A program made the translations under genes and the position numbers. The notes beneath the pieces were generated by a model. It saw only the letters and a list, made by a program, of their open reading frames with translations. It was not told the origin of the DNA and searched no databases. DNA of 64,000 bases. Source: Catonia carolina (taxonomy: Eukaryota > Arthropoda > Insecta > Hemiptera > Achilidae). Every line of letters begins with the position of its first letter. Position 1 is the stretch's first letter. This document shows, piece after piece, positions 20,649 through 31,649 of this stretch. The stretch lies in contig JAQMRL010000003.1 of assembly GCA_035578175.1 (NCBI GenBank), positions 92,234,469 to 92,298,468 on the forward strand. The letters run 5' to 3'.

Positions 20649-20880
20649 ACCTAAAGTAAATGTGAGTTCGGGATATTTTTGAGGAAGACCGAGATTTTAA
20701 AAATGTTAACGTAAAAAATAAGAGTAATAAATAGGATTTCTATGAAATAGCTATAAAAGGTCTTGTATAGTCATGTAGGCTTGCCTACTGTTGTACGGGT
20801 CTCACGAAAGAGTGGACACCCTATTTAAATTATTAGCCTTTACGTAACACCTTCTATTCAATCCTAATTTTTTTACAGTT

Positions 20881-20940
20881 ATTAAGATTAGATAAGTTAT
20901 TAAGTTATTAAGTTAAGATTAGATAAGTTATTAAGATTGA
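20881..20940. repeat. Short tandem repeats (AAGTTATT / AGATTAGAT)
   Basis: Overlapping repeats of ATTAAGATTAGATAAGTT and TTATTAAG directly upstream of SINE-A copy 4. They are low-complexity and probably slippage-derived. Confidence 0.7.
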
Positions 20941-21330
20941 CGGACAGGTGGAGTGTCAAATTATTTACAGTCAATCTGTTCATTGCAGGGCTAAAATAAA
21001 TAGTTCTGTTTCTTATCACATGGCCAGCCAATTAAATGACTGAATCATTTAAGAACAGAAGAGGTAGAGGTGCAAAAGACACTAATCAGAGTTATCTCCT
21101 CTGAAAGTAATGAATTTCATTATACAGCCAGACCCTGTGGTGAATGAAGTGAAGGTGTTGTTTGCAGAGTGGAAAATATGTGCTTTTCAGAGGGCCCGGT
21201 ATGCTGATTAGCGTACTTTTCCACTCAGTGAGGAAGGCAACCGTAAACCACCTCACTCCTCGTTTTACTTAGTAAAACCTCTACAGGTTCAAACCAGCCT
21301 TTTGGCTAATGACCTAAACAACAACAACAA
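20941..21330 (+). mobile_element. SINE-A copy 4
   Basis: Second plus-strand copy, about 290 bp after copy 3, nearly full length, ending in four AAC units. A short possible target duplication AAGATT flanks it (about 20933-20938 and 21329-21334). Confidence 0.82.
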
Positions 21331-21671
21331 GATTTATCCAGAAGCCGTCAGAAGGATTTTTGTATTTTATTATTGTATCGAAAATCTCTCATTCTCGAAA
21401 TCTCCATTAGCTCACCTATAAAGCAGCCTATTTGTTTTCGGACTGTTTTAGTTTCGATTTTTCTGTGATCCAGTGAGCGAATTGCGTCCAGAGCTTTAGA
21501 AAAGATCAATGTTACTGTAAATTACGGTGTATTGTTTAACGTTATTTCTGTGTCTTTTGTAAGTAGTCTTTAGTAAATTGGTTAAGTTATTTATTGTTAT
21601 TAGTTAATTATAATTAGTTTGTTATTTAACTATATGTTAAATAAAATAAAATAAAATAAAATAAAATAAAA
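21331..21671 (+). other. Possible LINE 5'-UTR-like segment ending in (AAATA)n
   Basis: A stretch with mixed composition, from GAAGCCGTCAGAAGG to GTTAAATAAAATAAAA, sits directly upstream of the LINE 3'-end copy at 21672. It has no long frame. It could be the 5' part of a non-autonomous LINE derivative or an unrelated older insert; the (AAATA)n run (21639-21671) is longer than in the 7.66 kb copy. Confidence 0.3.
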
Positions 21672-21940
21672 GAGCCGCTCTTAAACCCACTTGTCCCTTA
21701 ATTTAAATTTTCCACAAATAACTTCTAAAAATAAATTACCTCCTTTCAAGTCCCAGTTCCAATGTCCCACGAACCAGAATCCTATTTCCTATTTAAACTA
21801 TAAAATTCCCCCTAAATTTCTTGAGGTTGCAATTATTCTGTTATATTGTTCCCCGAGCGACCAGGTGTTCCTTAACACGATGTCGCCATCATAGGGCTTC
21901 TTAGCCCTCTCAACCAGGATTCAGGATTCAGGATTCAGGA
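21672..21940 (+). mobile_element. 3'-end copy of the (GGATTCA)n-tailed LINE
   Basis: Matches 7683-7942 with three visible substitutions over ~240 bp. It includes the AAGAGC-C-GCTCTT palindrome next to (AAATA)n, the AGGGCT-TCTT-AGCCCT hairpin (21893-21908) and three to four tail heptamers (21915-21940). No RT sequence is present, so it is either an extreme 5' truncation or the 3' part of a non-autonomous derivative. I found no target duplication. Confidence 0.85.
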
Positions 21941-24285
21941 CTTGTAGATATCAGCCACTTTATTAATTGTAATTTTTAGTTTAGTAATAAATACTTGAAT
22001 TTTAAACTATAGTGTGTTAATTATTTAATTTACCAAGATCCCGAAACGGACCTTAGAGATAAGTGTCACAATATTACATTTCTTAAAGAAATAGATTTAC
22101 TGATTTTTAGTAAAACATTATGTTGTTTAAATGGACATTTTCTAATAGTTAACGATTTCCCTGAAATAGTATACTTAAATCCGACGAGAAATCAATTAAT
22201 CTATGGGTAAGCTTTAAAAAAATAATACAGATGTATTAACGTCTGCATATTGTATTTTCATTTCCTCAGAGTATTAGAAAAGTATTCATTCACCCTGCAG
22301 TTTTATAACAATTTATCCCTCCGCTTTTTTAATAAGCGGCTTTTGTTATACTCCAGTTAGCATCTAATAAGTACTTAAAATTTCCATCTTATTAATAAAG
22401 CCTTATTAATAAGGCCTTATTAATAAAGTTCACAAATAAACCACACCATCAAACAGAACCGAGAAATCATAGCTTCAAAATAGTCGCATTTTTGTGTTAT
22501 TATTCAGATATTCGTGAGTTTACACGATCTGAGGTGTGTACGCCTCATTTACACGTCATACTCATTATTTTCATCTTATTGGGTCATGGGGTTACCTTGT
22601 TGCCTTTAAACTAACCAGATTGCAAAGTACTAAATTAGGGATTAAATAGAAAATTGGATTTTATTTTTAAAAATCTGAAAACTTATTTGATCGATGAAAC
22701 ATTCTACATTGTACAATATTTCTTATTTAAATATTTATTTAATAAAAGAATAGATAAATATTCTAGAAAGTAGTAAAAATGTTACAAGTAATTTGTGTAA
22801 ATTTGTTAAAAAGTATCACATGATACGCTTCTTGAAGCAAAAATGTAAGTTGTAGAAATAAATAAGTTAGTAAGTAATGAATTTAACATAGTGTTAATAT
22901 TTAGGCTTATAAATTTTGTATTGTCACAACATTATACTCCTTTTTGTAGAGTTTTCTGTACGCCAGTATAAAAATGTACATCGTTCATCACTGTGACATC
23001 ATATTAGGTATATTCTAACACTTACTTTGTAATCGCTGAATTACAGTGAAAGTTAATACCTAATACAGACATCGTTTAAAATCCTTATACGAGATTTAAA
23101 ATGTTGATCGTTTCATTATGACATATTATTTGATGTATCTTCTTACCCATGTTAGAAAAAAATTAAAAAGTAAAGTTAATTCTAGTGGAATTTCTTTTTA
23201 GTGTTGAATTATTAACATGTAAAAAAACCCTTACATGTGTTGTATTGAAAATGTAATTCGAAGTTATAAAGAGTAATTCTAAAGGTGGATTAGTTTAGAT
23301 TATTGTTAAATGAAAACGATTTTGGGTATGTTTGAAATAGAGATTTTGATTAAAAGGTAAAAAAAACTAATTTTTAACCGTCTAGTAATACGATATAATT
23401 TAAAAAAAATCATTGACAAAATGATGCGGGTACCTCATAAGGAGGTCACGTATCATGAAGATTAAAATGTACTTTAATAGTTACAGTGTTATAATAATGA
23501 GTAGAGAAAAGCAAAGTGTTGAAACTTTAGTTACAAGGGATTCGGTCGTATCTTGTCGCATAAGTCAATTTCCAAAAGGGACAAAAGGTTTGTCATCCAC
23601 CCTTTACCATGTTAAAGGCGAGGTTTGGGGGATAGAAAAGGTAAAATCTCTGGTCATGAATCGTAACATCGCAAGTTTTACCTCTTAGCCCATATAAATA
23701 TATATATATACCAACCGCCTCTACATTTCCTGAATGTGATTTATGTTATGTTAAGGTTAGAATATAGGCCTCCGATATCCTTCTTCACTACCACAGACTC
23801 TATAATCATTGCATCTTTCTCACACTTATACTTCTTTCTCACTCTTTATCGCCACTCCCTTCTTCTTATAACACAAATACCGCCCTAACAATCATCTTCA
23901 CTACCTTTGAAAGTAAAATGAGATTGCCGGGACCGAATCGATCTTTAAAAAGTGTTGGTTATAAACACGTTTTTATTTCTTTAAAGGTCAAAATAATGTA
24001 AAATACTCTCGTATTTGTTACTGCACGTTTTATCGAGTCTGCAGATGAAGTCTTATCCTTATAGTTCTCCTCGGGTAACCTTCCACCCTTCAGACAGTTA
24101 TGAGCTGTACAGTACGGTTTTACGTAGTTTTAGGAAACTTTTGAGTGTACCATTACTTTTCAATCTCAGGAAAAATATCGTGTAACCTATAAAAATATTG
24201 TTTATTCAAACCTACCAAGGCTTAAAATTGCATTAGGTCTTTTATATTTATTACTTTCACTAGTTTTATGAAAATTCATTTTTAA
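21941..24285. other. AT-rich DNA, no supported gene
   Basis: About 2.3 kb. It contains a GC-poor desert plus one 77-codon frame (23455-23688, plus) that I cannot tie to any family. No TIRs or SINE heads were noticed. A perfect palindrome at 22403-22426 is listed separately. Confidence 0.45.
22403..22426. repeat. 24-bp perfect palindrome
   Basis: TTATTAATAAGG joined to CCTTATTAATAA is self-complementary over all 24 bases. It lies in a short array of three CTTATTAATAA-like units at a period of about 13-14 bp. Confidence 0.9.
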
Positions 24286-24289
24286 TTAT

Positions 24290-24710
24290 AAATCTATATA
24301 AATAAAATTGTGATTTTGTCTGTTCAATTTTTCAAAATGCCCCAAATTTTGTTTCTACGCCAGATGTACCACGTAAACACCGAAAATGAGTTAAGCTGAA
24401 TTTTTGTCTGTTTGTATGTTACGGCATCACACAAGAACCACTGAACCAAATTCAATGAATTTCGGTATCTAGGTTCTGGACATAATCCAAATGAAAATAG
24501 GCTATAAATTTTTTTAACATCACAAAGGGATTGGGGAGTTCAGAGAGAGAGAGAGAGGTAAACAAAAAACTACTATCTCCGTTAAAAACCAATGTATCAA
24601 AAAATGATATATAATCGAAATTATGAAACGTTTAAAGACGAATAAGTTTGATTATGTTTTTAATTTCTATGCATAATAACGGAGATATTACCAATTTAAA
24701 AAAAATAAAC
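24290..24710. repeat. Unclassified dispersed-repeat-like segment
   Basis: Begins TATATAAATAAAATTGTG and contains TTGTCTGTTTGTATGTTACGG followed by ACCACTGAACCAAATTCAATG. This style of sequence recurs in non-autonomous elements of insect genomes. A (GA)n tract lies at about 24544-24557. The assignment rests on recall of similar repeats, with no second copy in this window. Confidence 0.3.
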
Positions 24711-24839
24711 TAATATGTTTAGAATATTAACATACAAATTAGACAGGACAATAAAGACAGGCCTACGCACCAGTAAAACCAAGTATTCATTAAGTCAGTT
24801 ACCTACCTACCCATTCCACCAATACCCTGTACACCTTTG

Positions 24840-24995
24840 GTGATGGCTACCCCAGTCCTGCTCTATGGAAGTGAGTCGTGGGTTAGTACCAAACCACAGG
24901 AGAGTAGAGTACAGGTAGTATAGATGCGATTCTTTCGAAGAATAAGGGGTTACAGTCGTAGGGACCAACTAAGAACTTTACTTCCTTAAGCTCAA
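24840..24995 (+). pseudogene. RTE-like LINE reverse transcriptase fragment
   Basis: Reads MATPVLLYGSESW, STKPQESRVQ, a stop, and RFFRRIRGYSRRDQLR. This is the conserved LLYGSExW...R-Q-.EM.FLR segment of the insect endonuclease-RT. An opposite-strand copy of the same region lies 650-1000 bp downstream. Confidence 0.7.
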
Positions 24996-25077
24996 CTCAC
25001 ACGAACAAAAATCCAGCAACAATTTAACTACAAGATTTTCGAAGATTGCGGATAGTAACAAAATTCAATGGGATTGA

Positions 25078-25230
25078 ATACGAAACATAAATAAGAGTGC
25101 ACACACGGGCGACGGCAACAGAGCGACAATCGATGACTGTCGCCGGAAGCAGTCGATATTGCTGGAAGCCAGCGACAAAACTGTCGCTGCTTGCAGTCAG
25201 AACAACTCGCACACGACAACAATCCAACGA
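25078..25230. repeat. GC-richer island with GCGACA/TGTCGC palindromes
   Basis: Contains GCGACAATCGATGACTGTCGC and AGCGACA-AAAC-TGTCGCT, plus CACACGGGCGAC on the left and CACACGACAAC on the right. Repeated inverted GCGACA motifs and a CACACGGGC-like end suggest a small DNA-transposon derivative, possibly PIF/Harbinger-like, but the boundaries are unclear. Confidence 0.35.
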
Positions 25231-25429
25231 AAATTCACAGCGCTCACTTCACTTTTTCAACTCCTAGAAGCTACATTACGGCACAAGTATTACGTCATTT
25301 CAAATCCCAACAGTTGTAAATTGGATTATACTTTGTTCCCACTTGTTTCTTGTTGTATTACTCCTTATTCTCACAATCAAGGATTACGCTTTCGCCGGTT
25401 CCGATACATAACAGCGACAAACTACTAAA

Positions 25430-25850
25430 TTATTGTGACCTTTTGCGTGGCCTCCTAACAGCTCTCCTTCCTACCTGTCTGTATTACAAAACACTGAGAG
25501 GAATCCTTCCCTCAGCCATTTTTTTTACGTGCTTCCTCCATCGATTACGATATTCTGAAATCTTTCCATTCAGGTAATAAACATCCAGTTCCGTTCTTAT
25601 TCCCTCATTTCTTAGTTGGTCCCTACTACTGCAACCCTTTGTTCTTCGAAGGAACTGCATCTATACCGCCTGTACTCTACTCTCTTGTGGTTTGGTACTA
25701 ATCCACGACTTACTTCCATAGAGCAGGACTGGGGTAGCTATCACCTTGTAAAACTGTATCTGGGTTTCTTTTCTTGTTTTCCTGCGTAGAATTGTGCTAA
25801 TATTACCGCACACTGCTTGGAATTTGCCAACTTTCTTCCCTATATCCAAA
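25430..25850 (-). pseudogene. RTE-like LINE reverse transcriptase, C-terminal fragment
   Basis: The minus strand reads KVGKFQAVCGNISTILRRKT, FYKVIATPVLLYGSKSW and STKPQESRVQAV. After a frameshift it continues RNEGIRTELDVYYLNGKI, EYRNRWRKHVKKMAEGR and an Arg-rich RRPRKRSQ end. This is the thumb and C-terminus of the same LINE type as 11732-12250, and it is inverted relative to 24840-24995. It is dead. Confidence 0.75.
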
Positions 25851-26550
25851 TCTTGATCGTGTTATTCCTTCATTATTAAAATGGCTGGAAAACTTATAAT
25901 TACTATTGAAGACGAATCTTTTGACACGGAAGTTTTTAAAAGAAGGAAGACTGAATACTATTTTCATATTCGGGTCTTCACGCAGTAAGGGGTCCTTTAA
26001 CTGAAATAATATATAGTCAAAAGTTCTTGTACTCATTCAAAAAACTCTGTCATCGTATTTATTATTAAATGAAACAGTAACTTAAATTGGCTCTCATTTT
26101 TATTTTTTATTATGGAATGAACACAATACAATCTTTTTCTACGACGACGTTTTCTACGACGCAATAAAAATAACAATAAAGCTTTCTCTTCAAAATTAAT
26201 TTTAAACTAAACACGACTCTTACTTATTTTAAAATTGTTACAGTTTACCTAAATACGACTCTACAACAATCTAAACGCTATAGTTTTCAACAATTATTAT
26301 CATTATTATACAATACAGTACTTAATATTTACTGCTATTTACTGCTATTATTTTTAACGGTTTCAACGACTTTAAATTAACTGAAATTTCAAAGTCATAG
26401 AAAATTTAAAAAAATTAATTAATTAACTCAACATCTTTATAGTACGCACATATACATTCAGTTTGAAGCTACTTTTAATGACGGTTTGAAGTTTAAAGTT
26501 TTGACTTTATTGTCTCTTCCGTAAATCGGTCAACAATGGGAAAAAACTTT
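25851..26550. other. AT-rich DNA, no gene seen
   Basis: Low-complexity AT-rich sequence with no recognisable element. Confidence 0.45.
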
Positions 26551-28091
26551 ATACTGGCGTCCCGAAAGTCCGAAAACAGCAAAATATTTTGAATGTAAGG
26601 GAAATTTTAAGATACATGCAAATGTGAACCTCACTCTTATACAAAATTCTTTTTTATGATGAATCAAAACATTTTGTCCGCCATCTTGAATGTAACTTTA
26701 TCTTTCTTGAATGGGAAAGTGGTCATAAGACACATGATTTCAATGCGAAATTTTACGGCAACTTGAATGGCTAAAACTGCACATCGATATCTATTACGGT
26801 TTGAAAGATATTCGCCTTTCTTTATATTTTAGTCAGCACTTTATTGAATGCCATGAGATAACGAAACCTACGAGATATCAATGTGTGGTTGTCGTCATTC
26901 ACATTGTCTTAAAATTGTCTTTACATTGATATCATGTGTCACGTGATGACACACCCATTTAAAAGTATCTGGTGTGAAACACTTACACGACTTTCTTTTT
27001 TCAATGGAAATAACGAACAATATAACCTAATGTTAGTAATAAAGCATTAGAAATAAACAAAAAACTAACTTCAAAAAACATAACCTTATCATGAGTGAAC
27101 CTAATCATGAGTGAAAGACGCAAAATGAAAATCAACCTTAGTTTGGCTTAAAAAAACGGGAAATCACCCTTTCACGCTAAACTAGGCTCTGTAGAGAAAA
27201 ATACTCTGAATAAAAGCTGTAGATCTTTTAACTTTCTATAAGTTTGATTATACTTTTTTGTCGTAAAATGCATAATAAGGCTGAAATCTTTAAAAAATCA
27301 ATTTCTTTCGTTTTCGTGATTAAAACCAGAAAATCGCTAATTACTGCTAAACTAAGCTTTATACAAAAAATGTTTGAAATAAAATTTGTAGGTTTTAAAA
27401 TTCTCTACAACTTTTATTACACACATTTTTGCGCTAAAATGCATATTAAAGTTGCAATCTTTAAAAACACAATTTTTTTACGTAAAAAGAGCCTCGTCAA
27501 GAATCAGCAGACATGACGCCTACCCTATGTTGTAGAGCACAAAGAATGTAGTAAATGAGGTGATTTTTTAAAAAAATCGTAGGAGCCGTTTTTGAGAAAA
27601 TCGCAAAAAAGTGAAAAATGACACGAATAAACTACTACTTCCGGTTGACCGATTTTGATGAAAATGTTTGTGTCAGGTCCTCTAGTGGTATCTAACTTAA
27701 GTTTCAAGTTTTAAGTTCGTACGACGGTTTGTTTGTAAGATATTCTGTTCACTCACCACACACATACACACTCACACAACCACACAGACCAATCGCTAAA
27801 AACATGTTTTTTGGGTTCAGGGGGTCTGAAAACGTGTAGATTCGGTGAAAACTTGATTTCAAAAAATCGACTTGAAAACAATACTTTCCTTCCTATATAT
27901 TCATATAGGCAAGAGAAAGTTAAAATAATGTTACATTCAAAATGGCGAACATTTTTTTAATCATCACAAAATAGTCTTACTATGTTGTATTTGAGAGAGG
28001 TTCACATTTGCAGTAGACCTATATCTTGAAATTTCCCTTACATTCCAAATATTTTGCCGAAGCCTACTCGGACTTTTGGGTCTAGCGTACC
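26551..28091. mobile_element. DNA element with ~150-165-bp TIRs, carrying nested TE-R
   Basis: The left arm (26551-26700) begins ATACTGGCGTCCCGAAAGTCC and runs to CGCCATCTTGAATGTAAC. The right arm (about 27927-28091) is its diverged inverse, ending in GGACTTTTGGGTCTAGCGTAC. Shared blocks include GAATGTAAGGGAAATTT and GCAAATGTGAACCTC. TE-R copy B lies between the arms, hard against the right one. There is no transposase frame, so this is a non-autonomous TIR element later invaded by TE-R. The superfamily is unknown. Confidence 0.65.
26968..27920 (-). mobile_element. TE-R copy B (~953 bp)
   Basis: A complete copy: left TCTGGTGTGAAACACTTACACG, right CCTATATATTCATATAGG and then CAAGAGAAAGT. It is very similar to copy A throughout, including the CTACTACTTCCGGTTGACCG block and a degraded CA tract near 27755-27786. 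It is nested in the TIR element 26551-28091. Confidence 0.85.
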
Positions 28092-30900
28092 TAATTTAAT
28101 AACCTACAATGCCTATAATTAATTTAACATTAAGTTTCTTTACACACATCTTAAATAACATTTATTATGACATAAATTAATTGAGCATTATCATAAGTAA
28201 ATTTTAAAGAATTTTCCGGTTCATTAAAGAATCTCTGATACTGTTGCCGGATTTTGAGAAGTTTTATTTCTGTTACAACTGCTTTCACACAAAATTTTAA
28301 AATTTTCCCTTGTTTTCTTGTTTTACGTCTGACTGTTCTGCAATTTACCCTTCTGGCGAGGGGACTCACCACATGGGACACTTAATATATTAATCAAATT
28401 CACCGGAATTAGCCTAAATATTTAAATTAAAAGAAAAGTGAAATGAAAGAAAAGAAACATTTTTTGAAATGGCAGAAATAATGTAAAGTTGTAAACTTGT
28501 TACTGCTTTCTCAGATCATTGATCTTCCGGTTACATACAGCAACAGAATTTTGTTAGACATTCTTTCCTTTTGTAATTCATGTTTTTTTCATTATTTCTA
28601 TCCTTTGAGATATAATTTATTTTTACTGAGGTATTGTGTAATGAGATCATTTCACGATTTCTAAAATTTTCTCTATATTATATTTTCTGAAATAATAACT
28701 TAAAAAGAAATCCTTTCATTTTCTTGTGTTTTTCTTCTATTAAATTATATTAATGGAAAACATCTGGTAAAGCATTCCTGGAGGATATTTGAACAGTAGG
28801 ACATATTCCTTAAGAAAGGTTAGGCCTACGTTCAAATGCCTTTGGGAATTTATTATATTTACACATAGTGTTTAGCTTTTCTACACAATTTCTTTATATT
28901 GCTGAAACAGATGACTTTGGAATTTTATCCTTTACATAGACTATTATTAAAACGTAATTTTCATAAAAGTATGTCACATCCATTTTACGTATTAGGTATT
29001 CTTGATTTTGAACACCTGACAGCTTTTATTTGCAGTAATTTTTCTGCTGTTTCTGAGAAGACGGATCTCGGCAGGCAAGAATGAAATTGTTTACTATGGG
29101 CTTTCAAGTTGGGTGTAAAGGTGATATTGTGAAATTTTTAAGCAATTTATGATAAAAAAACGGATTAATTTTCAAAATTTTAAATAACCTTGAAAAAATA
29201 TTGTGATGCAAGCTTAAATCAGCCCAAATGTTCCAGTTTTTAAAAAATATTCTACCATGTTAAAGCACCGAGCTAATTTTTTAATTACAGAAACTTTTAC
29301 GACCTATTATCCACAAGTATTCAATACATGCAATGAAATGATTATCAATGTTAACGATTAACATAGCAGCATCACATCTGGGATTAAAATTAAGACATCC
29401 AGTTTTATTGGCTTCTTATCACACAATCTCAATATTATCATTGATGAATTAATTACTAACATAAAAACAATGACGATTCCTATGCGCGGACTATGTGCTC
29501 TTTGCATTCCTATGCATTCCTACGTGCTCTTTGTGTAGTAAAGTTTTTGCGTAAAAGTAAATTTAGTTTAAAATTTTGTGTATTTGTACAGCTTACTTTA
29601 GTCCAGCATTAAATCGTTTTGTATATTTAACTAAATAAAAAAATAAAATAAAAAGATTTATCAACCTAGTATGGACATTATGACATTTATTTATGGGGGT
29701 CAGCGAGCGTTTTAACCATAACAGTATTCTACTGCAAAGGTTCTACGGCAAAGGAAAATTAAAAGTTAAAAATATGTCTAAAAGTGATGATGAGTAGTGT
29801 ATCTTTCTTTTCTAATTGATTATTTTTTGAGTAGTATATTGATCAATATTAAAAGTTCTCAGGTTTTTTCCACTGTTGTTCTTTATGTTATCTATTTTTC
29901 AAATAATTTTTCGTAATAATTGTTGAAGCATTCTTTTCTTTGTTATTTTTATTCTTTTTGTAACTCTTTGTAATTACTGTTGAAGCATCTAATTACTTTT
30001 TTCATATTCTCTTTGTTATTTTTTTTTGTTTTCATAATTCTTTGCAATGATTGTTGAAACATTTAATTAATTATTTTGTATATTTTATTTAATTGTATAT
30101 AGTTTTAAATTTTTAAGTGAATAAAGTTATTGAATTTGATACTCAAAATTGTTTTGTTAAACTCCGTTGTTATTCTTCTTACTTTTCTTATAGTTGATTC
30201 AGTAGAAATGATTGCAAATAAACTTAGTGGTAAACAAAAAAATATAAATCTTCTGTGTTATCAGAAGTAGTTTTTAAAAAATACCTAATATTTAGTATAA
30301 AGTTGCAATAATACTTCTTTTACAATGTGCGGTAGATGTATTTGAATAGATTTAATTTAGGGAAGAGAGATTATATTTGGAGGTGTCTGTTAATAAACCC
30401 ACGCAGTAGCAAGCTCATTAATATCGATCATACAGACATATTCCGAAATATCTGGCAGGTTGTATTATTCAGTATATCATGGTCTAATATAAAGTGAACA
30501 GAACAATCATCGCTAATTTCCTTCTCGATATAGAGTAAGGTAAGTGACAATTATCTTAGTTTAAAAACTATTTTCGTTCAACATAAATTTATTATCCTTA
30601 AATAAAAAACGTTTTCACTTCGTCTTTCTGTTTCTAGTAACCAGTAGCCGGAAGTAGCTTTCCGTACTCTGTAATCAAAATTAAAACGTACTGTCTCACC
30701 GACTCATAACCTATTTCCTACCTCCCCGGTTACCTGGAGAGCTAAATATCGCACAATCAATTCTAACTTAGAGAATAAACAGAAAACTTTAGGCATTCGA
30801 TTTTCAGTCATTTGTCCCTAAGGGGGGAGAAGGGCTGACAAACATAAATCAATATAAATTATTTCAATACCTCTCCAAAAAGATATAGCTGTAAAGCTCA
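28092..30900. other. AT-rich DNA, no supported gene
   Basis: About 2.8 kb of AT-rich sequence. Frames here are short and unrelated to anything I recognise. T-rich low-complexity stretches occur at about 29800-30120. Confidence 0.45.
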
Positions 30901-30974
30901 GTATGTATATTTTAATTTTATTTATGTTTGCCTCCAAAATGTTTATTTTTTTTATTTTATGGCGTTCTATCACT

Positions 30975-31272
30975 CCTAACAGCCATCCCAACCAACATGA
31001 AAGGAATTATGAGGGAAGCGGGGACGACCTACTTGAGTTGAAGAAGTGCAGCAACAGATAGAAATCCTTGAAACGCTGCACTTACCTATCAAGACGTAAA
31101 TCCAGGGGACGTCAAAAGAAAAACACGTACCAACTACATATCCATATAAGTAAATTTGTGCAGGGATTGGCATTGATACCATACCTACAGCGTGGAAAGA
31201 TAACAAGGAAGAAAATACAAACACCAACACCAAGAAAAACAACCAAGCTAAAAGCCAAGTAAAAAAAAACCA
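30975..31272 (+). repeat. Possible LINE 3'-end relic with A tail
   Basis: A GC-richer block from AGCCATCCCAACCAACATG to AAAAGCCAAGTAAAAAAAAA. It looks like a mobile-element 3' UTR with a short A tail, but no coding motif or second copy supports the family. Confidence 0.25.
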
Positions 31273-31469
31273 ATAATATTAATAATATTACAATAGGCCT
31301 ATTATTTATTCACTCAATGATTGTAAACCCAATTTGACTGCAGCCGCTCTGAAAGTAGCAGTAATCCACGCCCAACGCGGTAGCTGTTTCTGATAAATTA
31401 TATGATGCGAAAGTTAAGTAGCTTGCTTTGCAATGGTTAAAAATGAATTGTGTTGTCATCTTGAGGAAA

Positions 31470-31649
31470 GCTGCCTTTGTGGCGCAGTGGTTAGCGTGCT
31501 ACGCTTGAAAGAGGGAGGTTTCAAGTTCGGTTTCCAGCTAGAGTCTCAAGATTTTTTATGTTCAAACCCACCAATAATCTACCACAATCCACTGTAGTCT
31601 CTAACAATAATTAAGCAGTTAAAAATACTTTAAATAAACTGAAAAAAAA
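31470..31649 (+). mobile_element. SINE-B: tRNA-headed SINE
   Basis: The head reads GTGGCGCAGTGGTTAGCGTG (A-box-like) and then TTCAAGTTCGGTTTCC (degenerate B box). The body is CCACAATCCACTGTAGTC...TAATTAAGCAGTTAA and the tail is A-rich. The body matches the SINE at 40012-40192. It cannot fold as a normal tRNA. Confidence 0.7.

Noticed and set aside
20435..20659. 74-codon frame (and a similar 55769-55999 minus frame) as a conserved small protein
   Set aside because: Both lie inside SINE-A copies; other copies have stops in this frame, so there is no coding conservation.
23455..23688. 77-codon plus frame with slightly higher GC
   Set aside because: No motif, no splice sites fitting the frame, and no second copy.
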